A stretch of DNA of 64,000 bases from an uncultured Porphyromonas sp. (GCF_938039215.1 NZ_CALHVI010000056.1:1-64000), one strand, 5' to 3'. Positions 1 through 8,788 are shown, counted from the first letter of the stretch. The notes: generated by a model from the letters alone, not told the origin. Translations and numbers: made by a program.

Positions 1-1
1 C

Positions 2-526
2 GGGTACAAAAAGCACGTGCTGACCGATGGGCAAGGGTTGGTGGAGAGCATAATTGCCACGCCAGCCAATTGTGCCGACACGGTGGTATTGCCCGATCTG
101 ATAGAGTAGGCTGAGCTTACGCAGGGTATTAGTGTCCTTGCCGATAAAGGTTATTGTGGCAAGAGAAACTCGGCATGTCTCCTTGAGCGCGGCTTGATTG
201 ATGGGATTATGCTCAAAGCGCAGAAGGGGATGGAGCTCACAGAGCGACAACGTGAGCTGAATAACGCCACCAGCAAAATACGCTGTTTGATAGAGCGTAC
301 CTTCGGGAGTATTCGAAGGTGGATTTCAGGAGGGCAATGCCGCTACCGAGGGCTTGAGCGAACGCACACACAGAATATCTTGGAGGCTATGGCATACAAT
401 CTGAAGCGTATACCTGGGCTTCTTGTGCTCCAGAGCACCAATAGCCCAGAAAAGCCCCCTCTCGGGAGGATAATCCTCCCGAGAGGGGGCAAGGGGGAGA
501 GACAGGCATCTCACTTCCCAGCCTAA
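2..526 (+). pseudogene. IS5-family transposase remnant (5' truncated by window, internal stop)
   Basis: Read in one frame from position 2, this encodes the C-terminal part of a DDE transposase. It includes the LADKGYCG block that holds the second catalytic Asp, and the IRCLIERTFGSIRRW block that fits the IS5-type R-x3-E-x6-K/R signature. An in-frame TAG at 107-109 interrupts the catalytic domain, so the copy is probably inactive unless it is read through. The frame then runs through a perfect hairpin (454-490) before stopping at 526, so the last 30 or so residues are probably not native transposase. The start lies outside the window. Family assignment rests on motifs only. Confidence 0.8.
454..490. 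repeat. Perfect 18-bp inverted repeat at the 3' side of the transposase
   Basis: Bases 454-471 are exactly complementary to 473-490 around a single central base. The structure begins with GCCCCCTCTCGGGAGG. It may be a terminator that blocks outward transcription, or a palindrome into which the element inserted. No T-run follows. Confidence 0.75.
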
Positions 527-674
527 AGATCCAGATTTTCAAGGCAAGAAGGTGGAAGCTGTAAAGAGATGGGCTTGCGCAATGGCCTCATATTGTCTGC
601 TCAACACAAGCTCATCGGCAGAGCTTGGCACTAGGTATGGTGGGAGACGAAGCACTAAGCAAGAGGCCGATTGC

Positions 675-682
675 TATCTTTG
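675..682 (+). promoter_or_regulatory. Bacteroidetes -7 box TATCTTTG upstream of the first barrel gene
   Basis: TATCTTTG fits the TAnnTTTG consensus for the Bacteroidetes primary sigma factor. It lies 41 bases before the ATG at 723. No clear -33 TTG was seen at the right distance. Confidence 0.5.
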
Positions 683-722
683 CACGAGATACTAGTTTGT
701 ACCTATACATCATCATATTAAG

Positions 723-1436
723 ATGCGATTACACTCTTCTTTGTTCCGTAGATGGAGCCTCACACTCATAGCTATCACGGGGATGACCTGCGCTCTATCT
801 GCCCAGACGGACGACGACAGGATGCAGGTAGACCGCCCTGACCATAGCCAAGGAACAAGCATCTTGAGTCCACGAAGCTTACAAGTAGAATGGGGCGTAG
901 GTGGCGACTCTGGAGCACATAGCATGGACTTGATGCTTCGCTATGGTCTCATCCCAGATTTAGAACTCCGTCTAGGGGGACAACTCGAGCGCCCGCACCA
1001 CGGAGCAGTACAATTCTCCACCCTCACCTTTAGTTCGAAGCTAGGCCTCTTCTCTGGCGAAGGATGGATCCCAGCGATGGCACTTGTCGGGGACCTGAAC
1101 TATGCACCCCAAGAGGAGCAACGGAGACTCACCGGCGATCTCACCCTTGCCTTCGAGCATGAGCTGACCTCGGGCTTCTCCCTTACCTACAATATAGGTT
1201 CTGCCGAAGGGATGCGTCGGCTGGCTGTGACTGCAGAGCTGGGCTACGACTTCTCCGATCGACTCAGCTCCTTCGTCGAGTATTATGGGGTCTTTGGACC
1301 AGCGGAGCATGGGTGGGATCTCGGGCTAAGCTATGCACTGACGAAGGATCTACTCATCGACCTCTCTTGTGGTAGGACCTACTATCAGAGTGGAGGGGTG
1401 AGCTATGCCGCCTTCGGAGCTTCCGTTAGATTGTAG
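723..1436 (+). CDS. Outer-membrane beta-barrel protein of the phenol-degradation MetA-like transporter family, copy 1
   Basis: This 237-aa protein has an N-terminal signal peptide (hydrophobic stretch ending ALSAQ near residue 28). It then carries the DRPDHSQGTS motif, which resembles the DRPD(F/Y)TES-type start of the Bacteroidetes 'putative MetA-pathway transporter' barrels. The rest alternates short amphipathic strands and ends ASVRL, with a terminal hydrophobic residue as expected for an outer-membrane barrel. Family members are annotated as transporters but substrates are unknown. The next gene (1671) is a clear paralogue, sharing motifs such as SKL(G/N)LFSGEG, IPAM and VEYYG. A strong terminator at 1545-1587 separates the two, so each is its own transcription unit. 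Function here is inferred only from fold resemblance. Confidence 0.7.
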   Translation: MRLHSSLFRRWSLTLIAITGMTCALSAQTDDDRMQVDRPDHSQGTSILSPRSLQVEWGVGGDSGAHSMDLMLRYGLIPDLELRLGGQLERPHHGAVQFSTLTFSSKLGLFSGEGWIPAMALVGDLNYAPQEEQRRLTGDLTLAFEHELTSGFSLTYNIGSAEGMRRLAVTAELGYDFSDRLSSFVEYYGVFGPAEHGWDLGLSYALTKDLLIDLSCGRTYYQSGGVSYAAFGASVRL

Positions 1437-1544
1437 CCCAAACCTACAAGTCCCTCCTCCAGCGTCTCTTCAGACGGAGAAGAGATGATTATCGACTAGA
1501 TAGCTCCTTATACAGCTAGCGAAGATCCCATCTAAGTACAATTA

Positions 1545-1587
1545 AATACCCCCACACCTCCTATATCAAGGGAGGTGTGGGGGTATT
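1545..1587 (+). terminator. Stem-loop terminator after the first barrel gene
   Basis: A 17-bp perfect inverted repeat (1545-1561 with 1571-1587) with a 9-base loop is followed by ATCTTT. It lies about 110 bases past the stop at 1436. Confidence 0.8.
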
Positions 1588-1640
1588 ATCTTTAGGTAAA
1601 GATGGGCTTAGTAGATGCCCGATCTGCCCTCTAAAGTGTG

Positions 1641-1648
1641 TATCTTTG
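1641..1648 (+). promoter_or_regulatory. -7 box TATCTTTG for the second barrel gene
   Basis: TATCTTTGCG lies 23 bases before the ATG at 1671. This supports the ATG at 1671 rather than the upstream TTG at 1665. Confidence 0.55.
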
Positions 1649-1670
1649 CGTAAACGTGTGATAATTGCCT

Positions 1671-2393
1671 ATGGTCAAGATCTTCCCCCAGTTTCGCTAT
1701 TTACTCCTACTCCTTATACTCGTCCCCCTATCCCTCGTGCGAGGCTATGCCCAGACCTTCGAAGACTACCTACAGCCCGACCGACCCGAGCAAAGTGAAG
1801 GCGTGGGGATCACCGACCCTGGTCGCCTTCGGCTAGAATGGGGGATCGGAGCCTCCTCACATGCCAAGATGGCGGGGCTGATGATTCGCTATGGGGTCAT
1901 CCAAGATCTTGAAGTTCGCTTGGAAGGTGTAGTAAGAAAGCGAGGCGCAGAGGCTCCACGCTTTACTAACCTTAACTTCTGCTCCAAGCTCAACCTCTTC
2001 TCTGGTGAGGGGATCATCCCTGCGATGACGCTTCTCGGCTACTTGAGCTATGCCCCCGACTTCCAGAGCCGTCCGATCACCTCGGACCTCTGTATGGCCT
2101 TCGAGAATGCGATCACCTCTGCGCTTGCTCTCACCTACAACCTCGCTTCCTCCGACGGCATGCGAGGCCTCTTCGTCGTCACAGAGCTGAGCTACACCCC
2201 TTCGAAGCGATGGAACTGCTTCGTCGAATACTACGGCAACTTCCGCACCTATTACCACCCCGAGCATGGAGCAGATATAGGGATGCGGTATGCCCTCTCC
2301 TCAAGCCTCGAGCTTGAGCTCTGCTACGGCAGGACACACTCGAGCTATGACCCGATCAGCTATGCCTCTCTTGGAGGGACTTGGAAGCTCTAA
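1671..2393 (+). CDS. Outer-membrane beta-barrel protein of the MetA-like transporter family, copy 2
   Basis: This protein of about 240 aa is a tandem paralogue of the product of 723-1436. It has a signal peptide (hydrophobic YLLLLLILVPLSLV, cleavage near GYAQ), then LQPDRPEQSEG matching the DRPDHSQG block of copy 1, then the shared barrel core (FCSKLNLFSGEG, IPAMTLLGYLSYAP, FVEYYGNF). It ends in GGTWKL. I chose the ATG at 1671 because the -7 box lies just upstream. The pair looks like an old duplication with substantial divergence. Outer-membrane location is a confident inference; the transported molecule is unknown. Confidence 0.7.
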   Translation: MVKIFPQFRYLLLLLILVPLSLVRGYAQTFEDYLQPDRPEQSEGVGITDPGRLRLEWGIGASSHAKMAGLMIRYGVIQDLEVRLEGVVRKRGAEAPRFTNLNFCSKLNLFSGEGIIPAMTLLGYLSYAPDFQSRPITSDLCMAFENAITSALALTYNLASSDGMRGLFVVTELSYTPSKRWNCFVEYYGNFRTYYHPEHGADIGMRYALSSSLELELCYGRTHSSYDPISYASLGGTWKL

Positions 2394-2459
2394 TTAGAGG
2401 AGAAAAAGAGAGAGGACAAAAGTTCCCGCTCCACTAGCGTAACATCCGAATATGTTGCT

Positions 2460-2467
2460 TATCTTTG
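2460..2467 (+). promoter_or_regulatory. -7 box TATCTTTG upstream of gcvH
   Basis: TATCTTTGC lies 60 bases before the gcvH ATG. It probably drives gcvH-purE. Confidence 0.5.
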
Positions 2468-2526
2468 CTTCATCAAGCAAACAAGCAAATCGTATCAACT
2501 AACTTTTATAACCCCAAAGAAAGAAC

Positions 2527-2907
2527 ATGAACATTCCACAGGAACTACGGTACACCAAGGATCACGAATGGGCTCGTCTCGAAGGTGATGTCGTCTACGT
2601 AGGTATCACGGACTACGCTCAGGGTGAGCTCGGTGAGATCGTCTTCGTCGATGTCGACACCGAAGGCGAAAGCCTCAGCGCAGAAGAAGTCTTTGGCTCC
2701 ATCGAAGCTGTCAAGACCGTCTCTGACCTCCTCCTCCCTCTCGAAGGCGAAATCCTCGAAGTCAATCCTGACCTAGAAGACAGCCCTGAGCTCGTCAATA
2801 GCGATCCTTATGGCAAGGGTTGGATCGTGAAGATCAAGCCTGCCAATGCTGATGATGTAGAAGGTCTGCTCAGCGCTGACGACTACAAGAAGCTCATCGC
2901 AGGATAA
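2527..2907 (+). CDS. gcvH: Glycine cleavage system H protein
   Basis: This is a full-length 126-aa H protein, the lipoyl carrier that shuttles the aminomethyl group between the P, T and L proteins of glycine cleavage. The lipoyl-attachment block IEAVKTVSDL places the modified lysine at K63. The N-terminal block YTKDHEWARLEGD and the C-terminal YGKGWIVKI are typical. Its stop codon overlaps the purE start (TAATG), so the two are translationally coupled. The P and T proteins are not in this window. The L-protein function could be supplied by the lipoyl-bearing E3 at 7028-8749 or by another E3. Confidence 0.97.
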   Translation: MNIPQELRYTKDHEWARLEGDVVYVGITDYAQGELGEIVFVDVDTEGESLSAEEVFGSIEAVKTVSDLLLPLEGEILEVNPDLEDSPELVNSDPYGKGWIVKIKPANADDVEGLLSADDYKKLIAG

Positions 2908-3419
2908 TGCAAGCCTCCCCACTAGTCAGCATCATCATGGGCAGTACCTCTGATCTGCCCATCATGGAGAAGGCCGCAGCTCGTCTGGATGCCCTAGGTA
3001 TCCCCTTCGAGATGCTTGCTCTCTCAGCGCACCGTACTCCTAAGGAAGTGGAGCAATTCGCTACCTCTGCTAAGGAGCGAGGTATCAAGGTGATCATCGG
3101 CGCTGCAGGTATGGCTGCTCATCTCTGTGGTGTCATCGCTTCGATGACCTCCATCCCCGTCATCGGTGTGCCTATCAAGGCTTCCCTTGAGGGAGTAGAT
3201 GCTCTCTACTCCATCGTACAGATGCCTCCAGGCATCCCCGTAGCGACAGTAGGGATCAACGCTGCAGAGAATGCCGCCCTCCTAGCCGTACAGATGATGG
3301 CGACCTCCGATGAGGAGCTCTACCGTAGACTTGAGGCCTACAAGGAGTCTCTCAAGGAGAAGGTAGTGAAGGCTAACAAAGAACTTTCTGAGGTGAAGTT
3401 TGCCCACAAGACGAACTAA
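2907..3419 (+). CDS. purE: N5-carboxyaminoimidazole ribonucleotide mutase (class I PurE)
   Basis: This 170-aa enzyme of de novo purine synthesis converts N5-CAIR to CAIR. The N-terminal MGSTSDLPIM phosphate-binding loop, the SAHRTP block with catalytic H42, and the GAAGMAAHL and PVIGVPI segments are all present and mark the class I mutase. The start overlaps the gcvH stop by one base. A stem-loop at 3443-3469 follows the stop. Why gcvH and purE are coupled is not shown by the sequence; both feed one-carbon and purine metabolism. Confidence 0.96.
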   Translation: MQASPLVSIIMGSTSDLPIMEKAAARLDALGIPFEMLALSAHRTPKEVEQFATSAKERGIKVIIGAAGMAAHLCGVIASMTSIPVIGVPIKASLEGVDALYSIVQMPPGIPVATVGINAAENAALLAVQMMATSDEELYRRLEAYKESLKEKVVKANKELSEVKFAHKTN

Positions 3420-3442
3420 CACCTTGGTCTATATGTTGTAAG

Positions 3443-3469
3443 CCCAGAAGGTATCCCATGCCTTCTGGG
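3443..3469 (+). terminator. Stem-loop downstream of purE
   Basis: CCCAGAAGG (3443-3451) pairs with CCTTCTGGG (3461-3469), and flanking TAAG/TTTA bases extend the stem. It ends immediately before the ispG -7 box. Confidence 0.65.
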
Positions 3470-3471
3470 TT

Positions 3472-3479
3472 TACTTTTG
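3472..3479 (+). promoter_or_regulatory. -7 box TACTTTTG for ispG
   Basis: TACTTTTGC lies 19 bases before the ispG ATG at 3499 and fits TAnnTTTG, which implies a very short leader. Confidence 0.5.
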
Positions 3480-3498
3480 CACTCAAGATGACTCATTC

Positions 3499-5286
3499 AT
3501 GGTAGAAAACCAATCCCCCTCGCTACACTCCCTCCCCTGCACCTATCACCGACGACACTCGGTCGTCGTACAGATCGGAGATACCCCTCTAGGCACTGGC
3601 TATCCCATCCGTGTCCAGTCCATGGCTACCGCCTCGACGCTAGACACAGAGGCAGCCGTAGCACAAGCTCAGCGTATCATAGCTGCTGGAGCTGAATATC
3701 TACGCTACACAGCACAGGACAAGCGTGTGGCTACTAACCTCGGAGTAATCCGACAAGAGCTAAGAGCTCGTGGGATCACTACTCCTCTAGTAGCAGATAT
3801 TCACTTCAATCCGACAGCTGCCGATACCGCCCTAGAGCATATAGAGAAGGTACGTATCAATCCAGGGAACTATGTAGATAGCAAGGGTACTACCGAGTGG
3901 AATGATGAGGTATATGAGGCCATGCACCAGCGCGTGCGTGAGCGCTTCGGAGCATTCGTAGAGCGTGCTAAGGAGCTTCGTCGAGCTATCCGCATCGGAG
4001 TCAATCACGGCTCACTCTCTGAGCGTATGGTCATGCTCTACGGAGATACACCCGAAGGGATGGTCCAGAGCTGCCTCGAGTACCTCGATGTATCCAGGGA
4101 GCATGACTTCCATGATATCGTGATCTCGATGAAGTCCTCCAATACCGTCGTGATGACAGCTGCAGTGCGCCTGCTCGTCCAGCGTCTCGATGAACTAGGC
4201 TATCCAGCCTATCCTCTACACCTTGGGGTAACTGAGGCTGGAGAGGGAGAGGATGGCCGTATCAAGAGTGCCGTAGGCATTGGATCCCTCCTAGCCGATG
4301 GCATAGGTGACACCATCCGTGTCTCCCTTAGCGAAGAGCCCGAGTGTGAGATCCCCGTAGCTAGAGCCCTTGTAGACTACATCTCCCAGCGAGAGGAGGT
4401 CGCCTCACCCACAGGTGAATTACCCTCTTGGGAGGAATACCGATCCCTCAGCCAAGAGGACCGCAAGCGAAGCATAGCTCTAGGCTCATTTGTCGGAGGA
4501 GCTAACCTCCCCATAGTCCTCTATCCCTCCAGAGGCAATGAGGATCTATCTATGCTAGCACAGCGCCCCGATGCTATACTAACCTCTGAAGGAGAACTCC
4601 AACTCCCCAACTCGACTCCGATCATCGGGATACCCGTCTGCTCGCTCTCAACTGATGAGATCACCCCCGAGCGTGTGGCATCCCTCCTTGACCAGCCACA
4701 GACCCTTATTCTCCTTGAGAGCAAGGGTGCAAATCCCGTAGCAGACTGGCGCTGGGGCTTCACTCAGCTTCGCCGTCTAGGCATCCATGCTCCTATCCTA
4801 CTCCGACGCACCTATGAGACGACCGACCTAGATCTCTTCCGCCTCTACGCTGCCGCAGACTGTGGGAGCATCTTCCTCGATGGTTGGGCAAATGGACTTG
4901 CACTAGAAGCACCTCACATCTCCCCCAAAGAGATCATCAAGACAGAGTTCGGGATCCTTCAGGCTGCCCGTCTGAGGATGAGTAAGACCGAGTTCATCAG
5001 TTGCCCAGGCTGTGGACGTACCCTCTATGACCTACAGAGCACCATCGCCGAGATCAAGTCAGCAACAGCACACCTCAAGGGACTCAAGATCGGCATCATG
5101 GGCTGTATCGTCAATGGACCTGGGGAGATGGCCGATGCAGACTACGGCTATGTAGGTGCCACCCCAGGGAAGATCGACCTCTACAAGGGACAGGAATGTA
5201 TCAAGAAGGGGGTAGCTCAGGCACAAGCTGTAGAGCACTTGATCAACCTCATCAAGGAGGGGGGAGACTGGAAGGATCCAGCCTAG
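3499..5286 (+). CDS. ispG: 4-hydroxy-3-methylbut-2-enyl diphosphate synthase (IspG/GcpE), long form
   Basis: This 595-aa enzyme of the MEP isoprenoid pathway reductively converts MEcPP to HMBPP with a [4Fe-4S] cluster. The TIM-barrel half starts with PIRVQSMATAS. The C-terminal cluster half has ISCPGCGRT (C502, C505) and GIMGCIVNGPGE (C536, E543). Most bacterial IspG proteins are about 370 aa. This one has an extra domain, roughly residues 285-480, between the two halves, as in plant and other Bacteroidetes/Chlorobi enzymes. It stands alone behind its own promoter, with dut 54 bases downstream. Confidence 0.97.
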   Translation: MVENQSPSLHSLPCTYHRRHSVVVQIGDTPLGTGYPIRVQSMATASTLDTEAAVAQAQRIIAAGAEYLRYTAQDKRVATNLGVIRQELRARGITTPLVADIHFNPTAADTALEHIEKVRINPGNYVDSKGTTEWNDEVYEAMHQRVRERFGAFVERAKELRRAIRIGVNHGSLSERMVMLYGDTPEGMVQSCLEYLDVSREHDFHDIVISMKSSNTVVMTAAVRLLVQRLDELGYPAYPLHLGVTEAGEGEDGRIKSAVGIGSLLADGIGDTIRVSLSEEPECEIPVARALVDYISQREEVASPTGELPSWEEYRSLSQEDRKRSIALGSFVGGANLPIVLYPSRGNEDLSMLAQRPDAILTSEGELQLPNSTPIIGIPVCSLSTDEITPERVASLLDQPQTLILLESKGANPVADWRWGFTQLRRLGIHAPILLRRTYETTDLDLFRLYAAADCGSIFLDGWANGLALEAPHISPKEIIKTEFGILQAARLRMSKTEFISCPGCGRTLYDLQSTIAEIKSATAHLKGLKIGIMGCIVNGPGEMADADYGYVGATPGKIDLYKGQECIKKGVAQAQAVEHLINLIKEGGDWKDPA

Positions 5287-5340
5287 CGCAGCCTACATTC
5301 TTTCAATTCATCAGACACGACCCCTACTCTACTCAGCACT

Positions 5341-5775
5341 ATGTTCGTCAAGCTAATCAATAAGTCACACCATCCAGCTCCAAGCTATGCGACAAGAGGG
5401 TCTGCTGGCATGGATATAAGGGCCAACCTAACAGCACCTATCGCCCTAGAGCCACTTGATCGGGTACTCGTCCCCACAGGGCTCTTCTTTGAGCTTCCCT
5501 TTGGCTACGAAGCTCAGATCCGCCCTCGTAGTGGACTTGCCACCAAGCATGGGATCACCCTCCCCAATAGCCCTGGCACCATCGATTCAGACTACAGAGG
5601 CGAACTCATGATCCCACTGATCAACCTCTCTCGTGAGCCCTTCACGATCCAAGATGGAGAGCGTATAGCTCAGATGGTCGTCGCCCGCCACGAGCTGGTC
5701 GAATGGGAACTTGTGACCGACCTCGAAGACACCGATAGAGGCTCGGGAGGCTTCGGCCATACGGGGAGAGAGTAA
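5341..5775 (+). CDS. dut: Deoxyuridine 5'-triphosphate nucleotidohydrolase (dUTPase)
   Basis: This 144-aa trimeric dUTPase hydrolyses dUTP to dUMP and pyrophosphate. The five conserved motifs can be read in order: SAGMDIRA, RPRSGLA, PGTIDSDYRGE, GERIAQMV and RGSGGFGHTG. The last is the flexible C-terminal P-loop-like arm that closes over the substrate. Length is normal. The gene follows ispG by 54 bases and ends at a bidirectional terminator. Confidence 0.97.
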   Translation: MFVKLINKSHHPAPSYATRGSAGMDIRANLTAPIALEPLDRVLVPTGLFFELPFGYEAQIRPRSGLATKHGITLPNSPGTIDSDYRGELMIPLINLSREPFTIQDGERIAQMVVARHELVEWELVTDLEDTDRGSGGFGHTGRE

Positions 5776-5797
5776 ATCACCGAGTCGGGGACTAGCC

Positions 5798-5864
5798 CCC
5801 GTAATAGCAGAGAGCCTGCACCTAGTACACGAGGTATTAGGTGCAGGCTCTCTGCTATTACGGG
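5798..5864. terminator. Perfect 27-bp bidirectional terminator between dut and folD
   Basis: Bases 5798-5824 are the exact reverse complement of 5838-5864, with a 13-base loop. The two convergent genes end at 5775 (dut) and 5873 (folD), so the hairpin can serve both. Confidence 0.85.
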
Positions 5865-5872
5865 AGGACGAA

Positions 5873-6766
5873 CTAGGCCTCTTGGAGCTTAGCTGCTTGG
5901 AGGGTATTCAGCATGAGCGATATGATCGTCATAGGGCCCACACCTCCTGGGACTGGAGTGATGTAGGAGCTAAGAGGGGCAACTTCATCGAAGGCAACGT
6001 CTCCCGTGAGCTTGAAGCCGCTCTTGCGTGAAGCATCGGGTACACGAGTCGTCCCTACGTCTACGATGACGGCTCCTGGACGAACCATATCCCCCTTGAG
6101 GAACTCAGGCACCCCAAGGGCAGCGATGATGATATCGGCTTGTAGACAGAGCTCCTTGATATTGGTCGTACGGCTATGGCAGACCGTGACGGTACAGTCA
6201 CCTGGATAGCCCTTATGAAGGAGGAGCTGGGCCATGGGCTTCCCTACGATATTGCTACGACCGAGGACGACGCAGTGCTTCCCACGAGTCTCGATCTTGT
6301 AGCGACTCAATAGCTCCATGATCCCCTGAGGTGTAGCCGAGACGAAGCAGGGAAGACCAATGCTCATTCGCCCGACATTGATTGGGTGGAAGCCATCCAC
6401 ATCCTTCTTAGGATCAACCGCCTCGATGATCTTCTGCTCATCGATGTGCTTCGGCAGGGGAAGCTGGACAATGAAGCCATGGACTTCGGGATCTTCATTG
6501 AGGCGGTGGATCTCCTGAAGTAGGCGCTCTTCAGTCACATCATCCTCAAAGCGAACCAACGTAGATCGGAAACCTACCTCGGCACAAGTCTTGATCTTAG
6601 AGGCCACATAGGTCTCACTGCCCCCATCATGCCCGACAAGGATAGCTACTAGGTGAGGTGCAGGCTTGCCTGCACCCACTCGAGCAGCTACCTCCGCAGC
6701 GATCTCACTCTTGATCTGTGCAGAGGTTGCCTTCCCGTCAAGGAGCTTGTAGTTCTGTTCTTCCAT
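5873..6766 (-). CDS. folD: Bifunctional methylenetetrahydrofolate dehydrogenase / methenyltetrahydrofolate cyclohydrolase
   Basis: This 297-aa cytosolic enzyme interconverts 5,10-methylene-THF and 10-formyl-THF in one-carbon metabolism. The catalytic YVASKIK block (Y53, K57), the PLPKHIDE and DVDGFHPINVG folate-site segments, the VVLGRSNIVGKP nucleotide-binding loop and the C-terminal PGGVGPMT are all intact. Length is normal for FolD. It is a single gene with its own -7 box at 6822-6829 and is convergent with dut. Confidence 0.97.
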   Translation of the reverse strand: MEEQNYKLLDGKATSAQIKSEIAAEVAARVGAGKPAPHLVAILVGHDGGSETYVASKIKTCAEVGFRSTLVRFEDDVTEERLLQEIHRLNEDPEVHGFIVQLPLPKHIDEQKIIEAVDPKKDVDGFHPINVGRMSIGLPCFVSATPQGIMELLSRYKIETRGKHCVVLGRSNIVGKPMAQLLLHKGYPGDCTVTVCHSRTTNIKELCLQADIIIAALGVPEFLKGDMVRPGAVIVDVGTTRVPDASRKSGFKLTGDVAFDEVAPLSSYITPVPGGVGPMTIISLMLNTLQAAKLQEA

Positions 6767-6821
6767 CGTGTTGTGTAGTGTTATTAGGACTAATCGTATC
6801 AGCCGTGTGTGAAACGATATT

Positions 6822-6829
6822 CAAAGATA
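6822..6829 (-). promoter_or_regulatory. -7 box TATCTTTG for folD
   Basis: On the minus strand TATCTTTGAA lies about 55 bases before the folD ATG (6766). Confidence 0.5.
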
Positions 6830-6945
6830 GAGAAAGACCTATACATAGCCATAGGAGAACAAAAGTAGTAGATAGGCTGATCCGATCACCTCTGAGAGCT
6901 CTTCCCTCTGAGTTCCGATCTAGCCCTAAGCTATGAATAAAACGA

Positions 6946-6981
6946 AGTGGCTAGAGTATCACTATGGATACTCTAGCCACT
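6946..6981. terminator. Terminator downstream of the oxoacid dehydrogenase operon
   Basis: AGTGGCTAGAGTATC (6946-6960) pairs perfectly with 6967-6981 around a 6-base loop. On the minus strand the stem is followed by a T-rich run (CGTTTTATTC), so it ends the lpdA transcript. Confidence 0.8.
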
Positions 6982-7027
6982 CTTTTAGAATCAAGGAGAT
7001 ATACAGGCTCCTCGAACTAGGGGAATA

Positions 7028-8749
7028 CTACTTCTTCTTAGCAGGAAGGTGGATAGCAAGCCCAAGGGCATCACCAATCGCTTCGTAGAGAGCTTCGGAG
7101 TAGGTTGGGTGACCGTAGATAGTAGCGATCACTTCCTCTGCCGTAGCCTCCATCTCCATGATCAGCGAAGCCTGGCTGATCATTTCAGCAGCCATAGCAC
7201 CGATGATGTGGATACCAAGGATCTCACCATACTTGTTGTCGAGGATGACCTTGACGAAGCCCTGAGTTTCACCAGAAGCAAGGGCACGACCGTTAGCGAC
7301 GAAGGCGAACTTACCGACACGGACTTCGCCATACTTCTCACGAGCCTGATCTTCGGTGAGACCAACCGTAGCTACCTCGGGACGCGTGTAGACGACCGAA
7401 GGAGCGGAGAGCATCTTGAGGGCACGTTCGTTGCCATGGAGAGCATTCTCAGCTGCGACTTCACCCATACGGAAGGCCGTGTGAGCAAGCATCTTCAGAC
7501 CATTGACATCACCAGGAGCATAGATGCCCTTGACGCTCGTCTCCATGTACTTGTCTACCTTGATGCGACCACGTTCGATCTCGAACTCAACTTCGCCAAC
7601 ACCTTCGAGGTCAGGTACACGACCAATGGAGAGAAGAGCCTTCTCACCCTCGATCGCACGACCATCCTTGAGGATAGCAGCGAGCTTACCAGAGCGGTCT
7701 TCGATCTTATCGATAGCAGCACCCGTGAGGATGGTCACACCACGCTTCTCGAGCTCAGCACGAAGAGTCTGGGAGATTTCCTTATCAAGCGCAGGGATGA
7801 TATAGTCAGCCATCTCGATGATCGTCACCTTAGTACCCAGAGATACCAGAGCTTCGGCCATCTCGACACCGATAACACCACCACCGATGACGACGAGGCT
7901 CTCAGGACGCTCCTGAAGGCTGAGTATATCGTCACTGGTCAGTACTGCAGGGTGCTCGATACCTGGGATAGGCAGACGGCCTACCTTAGAGCCACCAGCG
8001 AGGATGATCTTATCCGCCTTGATGATGTCCTTACCATCGACTACGACATCCTTGTCGCGGTTGATCTTACCGACACCACGGAAGACTTCGACACCATTGC
8101 TCTTGAGGAGGGAGTAGACACCACCCGTGAGCTTCTTGACGACGCTATCCTTGTAGCTAACGAGCTTCTTCATGTCTACGGAGAAACTCATATCTGCAAA
8201 GTTGATCCCACGTGCAGCTGCCTGCTCTACCCCGTCGATGATCTCAGCATTGCGGAGGAAGGTCTTCGTAGGGATACAACCCTTGTTGAGGCAGGTACCA
8301 CCGAACTCAGACTTCTCAACGATAGCGACCTTAGCACCGAGCTGAGCGGCACGGATAGCTGCTACATAACCAGCAGGGCCACCACCGATGACGCAGAGGT
8401 GATAGGAGCCATCGAGACGGATCAGAGGCTTCTCTGCACCTTCGTGCTTAGGTCCGTCCTGCTTCTCAGGGATGATCTCATCCTTGGTACGGACGGTTTC
8501 GAGGCTTTCGCCTGGTTCGCCGATGTAGCCGATGACCTCAGCAATGGGCACCGTCTCGCCAGCTTGGTGGGTGATCTTGAGCAGGACACCAGAAGCTTCT
8601 GCTTCGAGCTCCATGCTCGTCTTGTCCGTCATGATCTCGAGGAGAACTTCACCAGCCTGCACGGGGTCACCCTCGTTCTTACGCCAGCTTACGATCTCAC
8701 CTTCTGTCATGTCTAGGCCCGTTTTGGGCATGATGATCTCTGTTGCCAT
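7028..8749 (-). CDS. lpdA: Dihydrolipoyl dehydrogenase (E3) with N-terminal lipoyl domain
   Basis: This 573-aa flavoprotein re-oxidises dihydrolipoyl groups with NAD+. Residues 1-80 form a biotinyl/lipoyl domain with the lipoyl lysine K43 in MTDKTSMELEA. A linker of about 30 residues leads to the FAD site (CVIGGGPAGYVAA), the redox disulfide GGTCLNKGC (C153, C158), the NAD site (VVIGGGVIGVEMAE) and the C-terminal HPTYSEALYEA with catalytic H547. Standard E3 is about 465-475 aa, so the lipoyl domain explains the extra length. It is the last gene of E1alpha-E1beta-E2-E3. Its lipoyl domain is the only one encoded in the operon, because E2 lacks one. Confidence 0.96.
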   Translation of the reverse strand: MATEIIMPKTGLDMTEGEIVSWRKNEGDPVQAGEVLLEIMTDKTSMELEAEASGVLLKITHQAGETVPIAEVIGYIGEPGESLETVRTKDEIIPEKQDGPKHEGAEKPLIRLDGSYHLCVIGGGPAGYVAAIRAAQLGAKVAIVEKSEFGGTCLNKGCIPTKTFLRNAEIIDGVEQAAARGINFADMSFSVDMKKLVSYKDSVVKKLTGGVYSLLKSNGVEVFRGVGKINRDKDVVVDGKDIIKADKIILAGGSKVGRLPIPGIEHPAVLTSDDILSLQERPESLVVIGGGVIGVEMAEALVSLGTKVTIIEMADYIIPALDKEISQTLRAELEKRGVTILTGAAIDKIEDRSGKLAAILKDGRAIEGEKALLSIGRVPDLEGVGEVEFEIERGRIKVDKYMETSVKGIYAPGDVNGLKMLAHTAFRMGEVAAENALHGNERALKMLSAPSVVYTRPEVATVGLTEDQAREKYGEVRVGKFAFVANGRALASGETQGFVKVILDNKYGEILGIHIIGAMAAEMISQASLIMEMEATAEEVIATIYGHPTYSEALYEAIGDALGLAIHLPAKKK

Positions 8750-8788
8750 ATCTATATAGGATATCTTTTGTGTTTCGTATGAGGTGAA

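Noticed and set aside
7049..8716. Long 555-aa open frame antisense to lpdA
   Set aside because: It mirrors the strongly conserved lpdA gene and has no family resemblance; it results from codon bias in the real gene.
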